Shown here: one piece after another, positions 23,708 through 32,397 of the stretch | Layout of the letters: each line of letters begins with the position of its first letter | How positions within the stretch are numbered: the first letter of the stretch is position 1 | Assembly (NCBI RefSeq): GCF_013304445.1 | Contig: NZ_JAAITA010000001.1 | Location: 1-64,000 of the forward strand | Direction: 5' to 3' | Source: Blautia hansenii | GTDB taxonomy: Bacteria; Bacillota; Clostridia; Lachnospirales; Lachnospiraceae | DNA length: 64,000 nt | Made by a program: the position numbers and the translations under genes | Notes under the pieces: model-generated | Databases searched by the model: none | What the model was told of the DNA's origin: nothing | What the model saw: only the letters and a program-made list of their open reading frames with translations

Positions 23708-24846
23708 ATTCAAATGCAGATGCTTTGGGAATCATTTTCCCAAACAGTTATGATACACTGGTTCCCGAACTGGTCGGGAAAAGACTGATGGCCTCCATTC
23801 CTTTTGCAGGACGTTATCGGATGGTGGACTTTATTTTGTCAAGTATGGTAAACAGCGGTATCGGCAATATTTCCATTGCGGTCCGTCAGAATTATCTTTC
23901 TCTCATGGATCATCTGGGGTCCGGAAGAGAATGGGATTTGACCAGGAAAAACGGCGGTTTGAATATTGTTCCTCCTTTTGCAGAAAACGGTGTGAAGCTT
24001 TATACCGGACGTGTGGAGGCTATAGCTAATCTTCTGGATTATCTCAGAAGACAGAAAGAAAAATATGTGGTTATGTCGGATAGCAATATTGCAGTGAACT
24101 TTGACTTTAAAGCCCTGATGGACGAGCACGCAGACAATCATGCAGACATCACCATGGTTTACGCAGAGGAAGAAATTCCCCAGGGATTTTTAAAACCCCG
24201 TATAGCTACAGACGGTATGTATTACACCTTAAATGTAGACGCAGACGGAAGAGTAAGAAAAATCCATATTAATTCCAAAGAGCCCGGGGTACAAAAACTG
24301 GCTATGAATATCTATATTATGGAAAGAGAATTTCTGGTGAAACTTTTTGAAATTGCTTTTGCCAGAGGATACTCTTACTTTGAGCGGGATATTTTGGCCC
24401 AGCATCTGGATAAAATGCATGTGCAGGCCTATGAATTTTGCGGCTATAAAGCGCGTATTTGCGATATGCAGAGTTATTTCCGGGAAAATATGAAGCTGCT
24501 GGATGAGAAAAATCTGGATGGTCTTTTTGCAGGAGACCCGATTTACACCAAGATTCGTGACGACAATCCAACCCGTTACATCAATGGCTCCAAGGCCAGC
24601 AATATAATGGCGGCAGACGGCTGTGTGATTGAAGGGGAAGTAGAAAACAGCATCCTCTTTAGAGGAGTCAGAATTGGAAAAGGCGCTGTGGTGAAAAACT
24701 GTGTGCTCATGCAGGATACGGTTGTAGAAGATGGTGTGAAAGCAGAGTATGTGATTTCCGATAAAAATGTGAAACTTACTGCAGGAAAAGAAGTGCGGGG
24801 GGCAGAGACCTTCCCGGTTTATATTGCCAAGCATCAGGTAGTCTGA
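23701..24846 (+). CDS. glgD: Glycogen biosynthesis subunit GlgD
   Basis: A 381-residue GlgC homolog. The N-terminal glycine-rich pyrophosphorylase loop is absent: the start reads [33 protein letters not shown]. It is therefore thought to be a regulatory or accessory subunit for GlgC. A C-terminal hexapeptide beta helix is present. The start lies inside the end of glgC. Terminator follows. Confidence 0.93.
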   Translation: MVNSNADALGIIFPNSYDTLVPELVGKRLMASIPFAGRYRMVDFILSSMVNSGIGNISIAVRQNYLSLMDHLGSGREWDLTRKNGGLNIVPPFAENGVKLYTGRVEAIANLLDYLRRQKEKYVVMSDSNIAVNFDFKALMDEHADNHADITMVYAEEEIPQGFLKPRIATDGMYYTLNVDADGRVRKIHINSKEPGVQKLAMNIYIMEREFLVKLFEIAFARGYSYFERDILAQHLDKMHVQAYEFCGYKARICDMQSYFRENMKLLDEKNLDGLFAGDPIYTKIRDDNPTRYINGSKASNIMAADGCVIEGEVENSILFRGVRIGKGAVVKNCVLMQDTVVEDGVKAEYVISDKNVKLTAGKEVRGAETFPVYIAKHQVV

Positions 24847-24858
24847 AAATAAAAAGCG

Positions 24859-24900
24859 GCCCCATGAAAGAAGAAAAAATCTTTCATGGGGCATTTTTTT
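24859..24900. terminator. Terminator between convergent glgD and P-II genes
   Basis: GCCCCATGAAAG (24859-24870) pairs with CTTTCATGGGGC (24881-24892), then T7. The last T bases overlap the end of the convergent P-II gene. Confidence 0.9.
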
Positions 24901-25255
24901 AATTGTCAGACTGCAGAGCGTCATACCCGGTTTCTTTGGTTCGGATTTTCTGTGCCATGCGGATTTCGTAGCTGAAAATCTTTCCATCGCCCACCTGCCC
25001 GGTGAAGGCAGCTTTTTGTATGGCTTGTATGGTTTTTGTTTCCCATTCTTCAGAAGATACCACAATTTCAAATTTGATTTTAGGTACCATCTGAATATCC
25101 ACTTCCATGCCGCGGACATATTGGGTGTAACCCCACTGAGCCCCGCAGCCCATAACCTGGGAAACAGTCATGCCGTTGACTCCGATTTCCTGCAACGCCT
25201 GTTTCACGTCTTCAAACTGTTCTTCCCGTATAATGGCTTCTACTTTTATTAACAT
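24899..25255 (-). CDS. glnK: P-II family nitrogen regulatory protein
   Basis: A 118-residue P-II trimer subunit that reports ATP/ADP and 2-oxoglutarate. Its gene follows the ammonium transporter gene with 14 bp between, and GlnK-type proteins plug AmtB. Conserved C-terminal signature TGQVGDGKIF. The T-loop reads GCGAQWGYTQYVRG: the position of the uridylylated Tyr51 holds Val, with a Tyr one residue earlier. Classic GlnD modification is thus doubtful. The choice of glnK over glnB rests on the amt neighbour. Confidence 0.88.
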   Translation of the reverse strand: MLIKVEAIIREEQFEDVKQALQEIGVNGMTVSQVMGCGAQWGYTQYVRGMEVDIQMVPKIKFEIVVSSEEWETKTIQAIQKAAFTGQVGDGKIFSYEIRMAQKIRTKETGYDALQSDN

Positions 25256-25269
25256 ACGTTTCCTCCTCC

Positions 25270-26511
25270 TTATTGGTCAAGACCTGTAAAGGTCGGATAT
25301 GCACTTTCTCCATGCTGGGAAATATCAAGCCCAAGCTGTTCGTCCCGTACAGAAACGCGAAGTTCCGTAAAGATTCTTATGATTCCCGCACAGACAAGTG
25401 TGCCAATAACTGCAATGATAATCGTAATGAAAATACCTGCAAGTTGTGCCAGAAAGAGTCTGGTATCACCGAAAAACAAGCCGTCCCATTGGGCTGTGCT
25501 GTTAATGGAACTCTGGCCGAACAAACCAGTGGCAAGGCCGCCCCAGATACCGCCGATACCGTGGCATCCAAAGGCATCCAAAGCATCGTCAATTTTCAGT
25601 TTTTTCTTTACCAGAGCTACGCCAAAGTAACAGATGGGGCTGACCAAACCGCCAATGAGAAAGGCAGACCAGATGGGAACAAAGCCGGCGCCTGGAGTAA
25701 TGGCAACCAACCCGATAACCAGACCTGTAGAAGCGCCTACCAGTGTAGGCTTTCTTTCTCGAATCACTTCTATAAGCATCCAGGTCAGCATGGCGCAGGC
25801 AGATGACAGGGCCGAAGTCATAAATGCATGTGCGGCAAGACCATTGGCTCCCAGCGCGCTTCCGGCATTGAACCCAAACCAGCCGAACCAGAGAATAGAA
25901 GCGCCCAGAAGGACAAAGGGCACATTGTGTACCCGGTAAGTGGTGTGTTCGTATCCGCGGCGCCTGCCAAGGAGAATGGAGAGTACAAGGGCGCTGACTC
26001 CGGAACTGATATGTACCACATTGCCTCCTGCAAAGTCTACAGAGCCAAGCTTTGCCAAAATTCCTCCACTGCCCCAGACCATATGAGCCAGGGGATAGTA
26101 TACCAGCACAGACCAGAAAGCCATAAAGAAAAACAGTGCTTTAAATTTCATGCGCCCGACCAGAGAACCTGTGATTAAGGCAGGGGTAATCATGGCAAAC
26201 ATCATTTGAAAAGCAGCAAAGACCAAATGGGGAATGGTGTCTGCATATGGTCCGGCGTCCATTCCCACATGGCGGAAAGCCAGCCAGCGGAAATCTCCGA
26301 TAATACCCAAATGGTTTCCGCCAAAGGAAAGCGAATATCCAAAGAGCACCCACATCACAACAGAAAGTCCCATAATAGAAGTACAAGCCATCATGGTACT
26401 GCACACATTTTTCCTTCGGACCAGTCCGCCGTAGAAAAAGGCAAGACCCGGTGTCATAAAGAAGACCAATGCAGCGGATAGAATCATAAAACCTGTGTCA
26501 CCTGTGTTCAT
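25270..26511 (-). CDS. amt: Ammonium transporter (Amt family)
   Basis: 413 residues from ATG 26511, preceded by GAGGAGGAATG; a longer frame upstream passes through the leader hairpin. Eleven predicted membrane helices, start in MNTGDTGFMILSAALVFFMTPGLAFFYGGLVRRKN, and central HISSGVSALV and DALDAFGCHGIGGIWGG with the twin conduction histidines. Conducts ammonium under nitrogen limitation. Its operon includes the P-II gene. Preceded by a hairpin (26538-26565) that may act as an attenuator. Confidence 0.93.
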   Translation of the reverse strand: MNTGDTGFMILSAALVFFMTPGLAFFYGGLVRRKNVCSTMMACTSIMGLSVVMWVLFGYSLSFGGNHLGIIGDFRWLAFRHVGMDAGPYADTIPHLVFAAFQMMFAMITPALITGSLVGRMKFKALFFFMAFWSVLVYYPLAHMVWGSGGILAKLGSVDFAGGNVVHISSGVSALVLSILLGRRRGYEHTTYRVHNVPFVLLGASILWFGWFGFNAGSALGANGLAAHAFMTSALSSACAMLTWMLIEVIRERKPTLVGASTGLVIGLVAITPGAGFVPIWSAFLIGGLVSPICYFGVALVKKKLKIDDALDAFGCHGIGGIWGGLATGLFGQSSINSTAQWDGLFFGDTRLFLAQLAGIFITIIIAVIGTLVCAGIIRIFTELRVSVRDEQLGLDISQHGESAYPTFTGLDQ

Positions 26512-26537
26512 AATACATTCCTCCTCAAATAAAAATG

Positions 26538-26565
26538 GGGCGCTCTGGATTTCTCCAAAGCGCCC
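26538..26565 (-). promoter_or_regulatory. GAAA-tetraloop hairpin in the amt leader
   Basis: On the minus strand GGGCGCTTTGGA pairs with TCCAGAGCGCCC around a GAAA loop (12 bp with one T-G pair). It is followed by CATTTTTATTT and then the ribosome site. The form is that of an intrinsic terminator placed in a 5' leader, hence possible attenuation. Confidence 0.6.
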
Positions 26566-26582
26566 TTGCTTTATGACATTAT

Positions 26583-26610
26583 AGTATACACAGAAAAACA
26601 CGTCTGTCAA
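26583..26610 (-). promoter_or_regulatory. Promoter of amt-P-II operon
   Basis: On the minus strand TTGACA (26610-26605), 16-bp spacer, TATACT (26588-26583). Confidence 0.7.
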
Positions 26611-26769
26611 CTGCTTTTTTAAAGAGATAAAGCGAGATAAGAAAGGAAATCTGCGTGAAAACAGCAGAAAAGAATGGATTTTACCAAGATTTAACATAGC
26701 AAAAGGGTGATTTCGTGTACAATAGAAAAAAGAGAAAAACAGAAAAAAATTTTTTTATAGTCAAAAAAA

Positions 26770-26784
26770 TGTAGAATTTCTACA
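26770..26784. promoter_or_regulatory. Palindromic operator upstream of the RpiR gene
   Basis: TGTAGAATTTCTACA, perfect 7-1-7 palindrome, 13 bp before the RpiR start. Repeated exactly at 27685-27699. Confidence 0.7.
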
Positions 26785-26797
26785 GGGAGGAAAGAAC

Positions 26798-27667
26798 GTG
26801 TACCAAAAAGAATCCATGAGTTTTTTAATAGAAGCAAACTATGCGTCCCTGCGGGCATCAGAGAAGAAGGCTGCAGATTATATATTGGAAAATCCGGAGG
26901 CGGCAGCAGGAATGGGCTTGTCCTGCCTGGCTCAAAAGGCAGGGGTTAGTCAGCCTACAGTAGTGCGCTTTGCAAAGGCATTGGGGTTTAAAGGGTATAA
27001 GGAATTTCAGCACTGTCTGCTGGCACAAAGCCCGGCAGGCAGAGGGAGTACGATTCCTCATGCCATGTACGGATATGAGGTGGCAAGGGAAGAGGAAAGG
27101 AGAAATATCCCGGCCGGAATTACAGCTGCCGTAATCGCCATGTTGGAGGAAAATCTGAAATCTTTGTCCGCAGACGCTTATGAAAAAGCAGTGGATAGTC
27201 TGCTTCAGGCAGAAAAAATCGAGGTGTACGGTGTGGAAAACTCTCATACAGTATGCAGTGATTTGTGTACCAAGCTGACATATCTGGGATTGAACTGCAG
27301 GTGTTTCACAGATACTTATCTGCAGCGTATCAGTGCAGAAAATTTAAAACCTACAGACGCAGCGGTGGGGATTTCTTACAGCGGCAGTTCCAGAGATACC
27401 GTAGATACGTTAAAAGCAGCAAAAAAGCAGGGGGCAGTTACCATTGCCCTGACCAATTTCCGGGACTCTCCTTTAAGCAAATATGCAGACTATGTGCTTT
27501 GCTCCAGTCAGAAGCAGTTTTTTTACGGAGACGCCATTTTTTCCAGGACGACACAGCTGGCTGTGGTGGATATGCTGTATATGGGAATTCTGGTCAGTGA
27601 TTATACAAGATTCGCAGGACTTCTGGATAAAAACAGTAAGAAGATAAGTGATCGGGCCTACAGATAA
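26798..27667 (+). CDS. MurR/RpiR-family regulator of the phosphonate operon
   Basis: A 289-residue protein. N-terminal HTH_6 domain: SEKKAADYILENPEAAAGMGLSCLAQKAGVSQPTVVRFAKALGF. C-terminal SIS domain (about residues 125-260) with EVYGVENSHTVCSDL and AVGISYSGSSRDTVDTL, the sugar-phosphate binding fold. GTG start after GGAGG. Flanked by identical palindromes TGTAGAATTTCTACA, one ahead of it and one ahead of the next operon, so it likely represses itself and the phosphonate genes. Effector unknown, perhaps a phosphonate intermediate. Confidence 0.85.
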   Translation: MYQKESMSFLIEANYASLRASEKKAADYILENPEAAAGMGLSCLAQKAGVSQPTVVRFAKALGFKGYKEFQHCLLAQSPAGRGSTIPHAMYGYEVAREEERRNIPAGITAAVIAMLEENLKSLSADAYEKAVDSLLQAEKIEVYGVENSHTVCSDLCTKLTYLGLNCRCFTDTYLQRISAENLKPTDAAVGISYSGSSRDTVDTLKAAKKQGAVTIALTNFRDSPLSKYADYVLCSSQKQFFYGDAIFSRTTQLAVVDMLYMGILVSDYTRFAGLLDKNSKKISDRAYR

Positions 27668-27674
27668 ATAAGAC

Positions 27675-27720
27675 GGAAAAATTTTGTAGAATTTCTACAG
27701 AGTTTTTCCGTTTTTTCTGT
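27675..27720 (+). terminator. Terminator of the RpiR gene enclosing the second operator
   Basis: ACGGAAAAA pairs with TTTTTCCGT followed by T-rich sequence. The operator TGTAGAATTTCTACA (27685-27699) forms the inner part of the hairpin. The same DNA can thus end one transcript and bind the regulator upstream of the next operon. Confidence 0.65.
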
Positions 27721-27846
27721 CCTGATTTTATCTTTTCTTTACAAAACTTTGACTTTTTCTTGATAGTTTTTGTCAGAACAACATGTTTATAATGGCGGTG
27801 AGTTTTAAAACAGAGCGCAGACAGTAGCGGAAAGGAAAAAAGTAGT

Positions 27847-28626
27847 ATGTTAGAATTAGTGAACATTAAGAAATCTTACGATGGTGTGACAATTTTAAAT
27901 GATATGAATCTGAGTATTGAAAAAGGAGAAATTGTTTCTATTTTGGGACCTTCCGGCTGCGGAAAAACCACTCTTTTAAATATGATTCTGGGAATTACGG
28001 AACCGGACAGTGGAACAATGCTCTTTCAGGGAGAAGACATTACCAGAGTACCTATGGAAAAAAGAGGATTTAACATTGTCTTTCAGGATTATGCCCTTTT
28101 TCCAAATCTGAATGTGTACAGGAACATTACTTATGGGCTGCGGAATAAGCCGGATATTTCCACCAGACAGGAAGTGGAGGAACTTATTGACCTGCTGGGG
28201 TTAAGAGAACATCTGACAAAGAAAATCGAGCAGCTTTCCGGCGGTCAGAAGCAGAGAGTGGCACTGGCCAGAACCATGGTTATGAAACCGAAAATTCTGC
28301 TTTTAGACGAGCCTTTAAGTGCACTGGACGGTGTGATTAAAGAATCCATTAAAGAACGGATTAAGAAAATTGCAAGAGAGTATCAGCTGACTACCATTAT
28401 TGTTACGCATGACCCGGAGGAAGCACTGACAATTTCCGATAAAGTGCTGATTTTAAACAAGGGAGGAATTGCCCAGTTCGGAACGCCGGATGAGATTGTA
28501 CACAATCCAAAAGACGATTTTATCCGACAGTTTATTCTCAATCAGCTGGAAATCAAGAGAAACAACATTTACAGTCTGTTCGGATACCGGGAACTTTCCT
28601 CCGATAAGACCAGCGTAGCATGTTAG
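27847..28626 (+). CDS. ABC transporter ATP-binding protein, 2-aminoethylphosphonate uptake (putative)
   Basis: A 259-residue ATPase. Walker A GPSGCGKTT, Q-loop VFQDYALFPNLNV, signature QLSGGQKQRVALARTM, Walker B ILLLDEPLSALD, H-loop THDPEEAL. Type found in iron, sulfate/molybdate-like and 2-aminoethylphosphonate importers (PhnT-like). The substrate is inferred from phnW and phnX downstream in the same operon. A TATAAT box at 27788-27793 may be its -10. Confidence 0.8.
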   Translation: MLELVNIKKSYDGVTILNDMNLSIEKGEIVSILGPSGCGKTTLLNMILGITEPDSGTMLFQGEDITRVPMEKRGFNIVFQDYALFPNLNVYRNITYGLRNKPDISTRQEVEELIDLLGLREHLTKKIEQLSGGQKQRVALARTMVMKPKILLLDEPLSALDGVIKESIKERIKKIAREYQLTTIIVTHDPEEALTISDKVLILNKGGIAQFGTPDEIVHNPKDDFIRQFILNQLEIKRNNIYSLFGYRELSSDKTSVAC

Positions 28627-28644
28627 GTCAGGGGAAAGACAGAG

Positions 28645-31266
28645 ATGAAGAAAACAAAAGACCGAGAGATTAAACTGATATTTGCAGCGGTAATACTGCT
28701 TTTCGGGGCCTTCCTGGTGCTTCCCGTTTTCCGGCTTCTGGGAAAATCTTTTCTGGGAGATTCCGGAGTTACCACTGCCTTTTACAGAGAAGTATTTGGC
28801 TCAAAGGGATTTCTGACAGCCCTGGGGAACAGTTTTCTGGTGGCCTCTCTGGCAGCTCTTTGTACCACGGCCATTGCTTTTTTGCTGGCCTATACCATTC
28901 ACTATACCAATGTGCCAAAAAAGCTGAAAAAGTTTCTCCGTGCAGCAGCGGTACTTCCTATGCTGCTGCCCACCATTACTTATGGTTTTGCGATTTTGTA
29001 TTCCTTTGGAAAAGAAGGGCTTTTGACAAAAATTTTTGGAAAACAGCTTTTCCAGATTTACGGCATGAATGGTCTTCTTCTGGGGTATGTGATTTACACT
29101 CTGCCTGTGTCCTTTATGCTGCTGTATAATGCCATGTCCTATATTGACAAGAAATATATGGTAGTTTCCAGAGTTATGGGGGATAATGCCCTGTCTACAT
29201 TCTGGATAACCATTATCCGGCCTCTGTTGGGAACGCTGGCAGCCTCTTTTGTACAGTCTTTTTTCTTAAGCTTTACGGATTTTGGTATTCCTGCGGCTGT
29301 AGGAGGGGAATTTGAGGTGCTGGCCGGCGTACTTTATGACCGGATGTTGGGAAGTGTACCCAATTTTCATAACGGCGCAGTGGTTGCAGTGGTAATGCTC
29401 ATTCCTTCTGTTGTCAGCATTGCCCTTCTTCATTACCTGGAGAAATATAATGTGCGCTACAACAAGATTTCCAATATTGAAATCCGGAAAAACAGGGGCA
29501 GAGATATCGTTTGCACAGGTCTGGGCAGTTTTATCTGTCTGGGGGTTTTGATGATTTTCCTCGTTATTTTTGTAGTGCCTTTTGTAAAGCAGTGGCCTTA
29601 TGAATTGGGATTTACTCTGGAGAATGTAAAAAATGTGTTTGGAGATTCTGAACTTTTGAACGTGTATCTGAATTCTCTTTACACCGCTTTTTTTACCGCA
29701 GTGTTTGGAACGCTGACTGCATATGGAAGTGCTCTGGTGACAGCCAGAAGCAAGGTGTCCAGGGCGCTGAAAAATGTCATTGAGGGAATTGCGCTGGTGA
29801 CGAATACCATTCCGGGAATGGTGCTTGGTCTTGCCTTTCTCTTTGCCTTTTCGGGAACCGGACTGCAGAGCACTTTTGCGATTCTGGTACTGTGCAATGT
29901 GATTCACTTTTTTTCAACTCCGTATCTTATGATGAAGGAATCCCTGGCAAAGATGAATGCCTCCTGGGAAACTACTGCCATGCTTATGGGAGACAACTGG
30001 CTGAAAACCATTGTGCGGATTGTGACGCCCAATGCTCTTTCCACCATTATTGAGGTGTTCAGCTATTATTTTATCAATGCAATGGTAACCATCAGTGCTG
30101 TGATTTTCCTGGCAGGGGCCAGAACCATGGTGATTACCACGAAAATCAAGCAGCTGCAGTATTATAACAAATACAATGAAATTTTTGTATTGTCCATATT
30201 GCTGCTGGCTACCAATCTGGTGTGCAAGCTTATATTCCAACATCTGGCCAGACGGGAGCGGAAGACGGATAAAGCAGGAGTCCGCATTGCCAGAAGAGCG
30301 GCAGCAGCAGGACTGGCCCTGGTGCTGGTATTTTCCGGAGTATCTTTGGTAAGCGGGGGCAGAAACAGCGACCTGGTTGTGATTTATTCCAATGCGGATG
30401 ATGAGGCCGTTACGGCTATGAAAAATACCCTGGACGAAAACGGATATCAGGGAAAATACATTCTGCAGTCTTTTGGTACTTCCGAACTGGGAGGAAAACT
30501 GCTGGCAGAAGGAGAAAATATGGAAGCAGATATGATTACCATGAGTACCTTTTACATTGACAGCGCCCAGGAACAGCACCCTATGTTTTCTGATCTGGAT
30601 TTTGGGAAACAGACATTGTCGGACGTTTCTGCCTGGTGTCAGCCCATTACCGCCCAGGAGGGCGCTATTCTTATCAATACCCGGGTGCTGCTGGAGGCAG
30701 GTCTTCCCATGCCAAACTCTCTGAAAGATTTAGCAGACCCTGTGTACCGGGATATGATTTCTGTAACCGATTTATCCTCCTCTTCTACGGCCTGGCTTAT
30801 GGTACAGGCTTTGGTAGATGCCTATGGAGAAGACGGCGCCGAAGAAGTGCTGACAAAAATTTACGAAAATGCAGGACCGCACATAGAAGATTCCGGTTCC
30901 GGCCCCCTTAAGAAAGTCCGGGCAGGAGAAGTGGCGGTGGGATTTGGCCTGCGTCATCAGGCTGTGGCAGACAAGGAAGAAGGGCTGCCGGTGGACTATG
31001 TAGACCCGCAAGAGGGAAACTTTTCTCTCACGGAATCGGTGGCTGTTTTGGACAGAGAAACACCGAGAAAGAAACTGGCTATGGAAATGGCACAGTGCAT
31101 AATCGAAAAAGGCAGAACTAAACTGCAGAAAACCTATCCCCTTGCCGTATATGAGGGAGAAGTTGAGGACGCCGCAAATCAATCGGCCTACCCGAAAGTA
31201 TTTCCGGAGCCATTGACTGTGGACCTGTTGGAACAACATCAGAAATTATCAGAAAGATGTAAATAA
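28645..31266 (+). CDS. Fused ABC permease and substrate-binding protein, 2-aminoethylphosphonate uptake (putative)
   Basis: An 873-residue protein. Residues about 10-270 and 285-540 are two permease halves, each with about six helices and an EAA-like loop (SRVMGDNALSTFWITIIRPLL; AMLMGDNWLKTIVRIVTPNAL). Then a further membrane segment (about 553-572: AAAAGLALVLVFSGVSLVSGG) tethers a type 2 periplasmic-binding domain (about 575-873: SDLVVIYSNADDEAVTAMKNTL..., and DSGSGPLKKVRAGEVAVGFGLRHQ). Both permease halves and the receptor are usually separate genes. The single chain fixes one receptor per transporter. Substrate inferred from phnWX. Confidence 0.8.
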   Translation: MKKTKDREIKLIFAAVILLFGAFLVLPVFRLLGKSFLGDSGVTTAFYREVFGSKGFLTALGNSFLVASLAALCTTAIAFLLAYTIHYTNVPKKLKKFLRAAAVLPMLLPTITYGFAILYSFGKEGLLTKIFGKQLFQIYGMNGLLLGYVIYTLPVSFMLLYNAMSYIDKKYMVVSRVMGDNALSTFWITIIRPLLGTLAASFVQSFFLSFTDFGIPAAVGGEFEVLAGVLYDRMLGSVPNFHNGAVVAVVMLIPSVVSIALLHYLEKYNVRYNKISNIEIRKNRGRDIVCTGLGSFICLGVLMIFLVIFVVPFVKQWPYELGFTLENVKNVFGDSELLNVYLNSLYTAFFTAVFGTLTAYGSALVTARSKVSRALKNVIEGIALVTNTIPGMVLGLAFLFAFSGTGLQSTFAILVLCNVIHFFSTPYLMMKESLAKMNASWETTAMLMGDNWLKTIVRIVTPNALSTIIEVFSYYFINAMVTISAVIFLAGARTMVITTKIKQLQYYNKYNEIFVLSILLLATNLVCKLIFQHLARRERKTDKAGVRIARRAAAAGLALVLVFSGVSLVSGGRNSDLVVIYSNADDEAVTAMKNTLDENGYQGKYILQSFGTSELGGKLLAEGENMEADMITMSTFYIDSAQEQHPMFSDLDFGKQTLSDVSAWCQPITAQEGAILINTRVLLEAGLPMPNSLKDLADPVYRDMISVTDLSSSSTAWLMVQALVDAYGEDGAEEVLTKIYENAGPHIEDSGSGPLKKVRAGEVAVGFGLRHQAVADKEEGLPVDYVDPQEGNFSLTESVAVLDRETPRKKLAMEMAQCIIEKGRTKLQKTYPLAVYEGEVEDAANQSAYPKVFPEPLTVDLLEQHQKLSERCK

Positions 31267-31304
31267 AAAAGGATATAGAAAGAGATAAAAGGAGAAAAAG
31301 AATC

Positions 31305-32396
31305 ATGAAAAATTATAAATTATTAACACCGGGACCGCTGACCACCACAGAAACTGTGAGAAAAGAAATGATGTTTGACCATTGTACCTGGGATGATGAT
31401 TATAAAGCCATTACCCTGAAAATCAGAAGACAGCTTCTGGAGCTGGCTCATGTGACAGATGAGGACTACACCGTGGTATTGATGCAGGGAAGCGGAACTT
31501 TTGGTGTGGAGTCTGTGCTTACCAGTGTTATGGGTGAGCAGGAGAAACTGCTGATTGTGGCAAATGGCGCCTATGGAGAGCGTATGGAAGATATCGCTGA
31601 GCATGCTCAGATTTCCTATGTGATGTACCGCGAGGTATATAATAAGATTCCAAGCGCTGCAAAAATAGCGGAAATTCTGGAAAAAGACCCGGATATTACC
31701 CATGTTTCCATGGTACACAGTGAAACGACCTCCGGGATTCTGAACGATATTGAAGCAGTGGGAAAGGTTGTGAAAGAAAAGGGACGTACGTTTATTGTAG
31801 ATGCCATGAGCAGTTTTGGCGGTGTGGATATTCCGGTTCAAGACTGGGGCATTGATTTTCTGGTGAGCAGCGCCAACAAGTGTATTCAGGGCGTACCGGG
31901 ATTCTCCTTTATCATTGCCCGCAAGCAGAAGTTAATAGAAAGTGAGGGCAAAGCCAGAAGTCTTTCTCTGGATTTGTATGATCAGTGGAAAACTATGAAT
32001 AAGGATGGAAAGTGGAGATTTACCTCCCCTACCCATGTGGTGCTGGCTTTCTCAAAAGCCTTAGATGAAATTCTGGAAGAGGGTGGAATCGCAGCCAGAA
32101 GCAAACGGTATTCTGACAACAACCGGCTGCTGATTCAGCGCATGAAAGAAATGGGCATGGAAACTTATATTGAAGACGAACATCAGGGACCGATTATTAC
32201 TACTTTTTTGTATCCGAAGAATCACGCTTTTGCTTTTCAGGAGATGTACGAGTATATCAAAGAGAGAGGTTATGCTATTTATCCGGGAAAGGTCACAGAG
32301 GCAGATACTTTCCGCATTGGAAATATCGGGGAAATTTACGAAGAGGATATTGAAAAAGTATGCAGCATTATGAAAGACTTTCTGGAGGGCAGATAA
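31305..32396 (+). CDS. phnW: 2-aminoethylphosphonate-pyruvate transaminase
   Basis: A 363-residue PLP enzyme of fold type I. Converts 2-aminoethylphosphonate and pyruvate to phosphonoacetaldehyde and alanine. Start LLTPGPLTTTETVRKEM; Asp in TFIVDAMSSFGGV; PLP lysine in SSANKCIQGVPGF (K192). AAAAGGAG before ATG 31305. One base separates its stop from phnX, so the two catabolic steps are coupled. Confidence 0.92.
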   Translation: MKNYKLLTPGPLTTTETVRKEMMFDHCTWDDDYKAITLKIRRQLLELAHVTDEDYTVVLMQGSGTFGVESVLTSVMGEQEKLLIVANGAYGERMEDIAEHAQISYVMYREVYNKIPSAAKIAEILEKDPDITHVSMVHSETTSGILNDIEAVGKVVKEKGRTFIVDAMSSFGGVDIPVQDWGIDFLVSSANKCIQGVPGFSFIIARKQKLIESEGKARSLSLDLYDQWKTMNKDGKWRFTSPTHVVLAFSKALDEILEEGGIAARSKRYSDNNRLLIQRMKEMGMETYIEDEHQGPIITTFLYPKNHAFAFQEMYEYIKERGYAIYPGKVTEADTFRIGNIGEIYEEDIEKVCSIMKDFLEGR

Positions 32397-32397
32397 A

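Noticed and set aside
24229-25119. A long minus-strand frame opposite glgD
   Set aside because: It overlaps glgD, the terminator and the P-II gene in another frame and has no believable product.
26538-26565. A glutamine riboswitch before amt
   Set aside because: Only a single hairpin is present, without the conserved core described for that RNA, which is mainly cyanobacterial.
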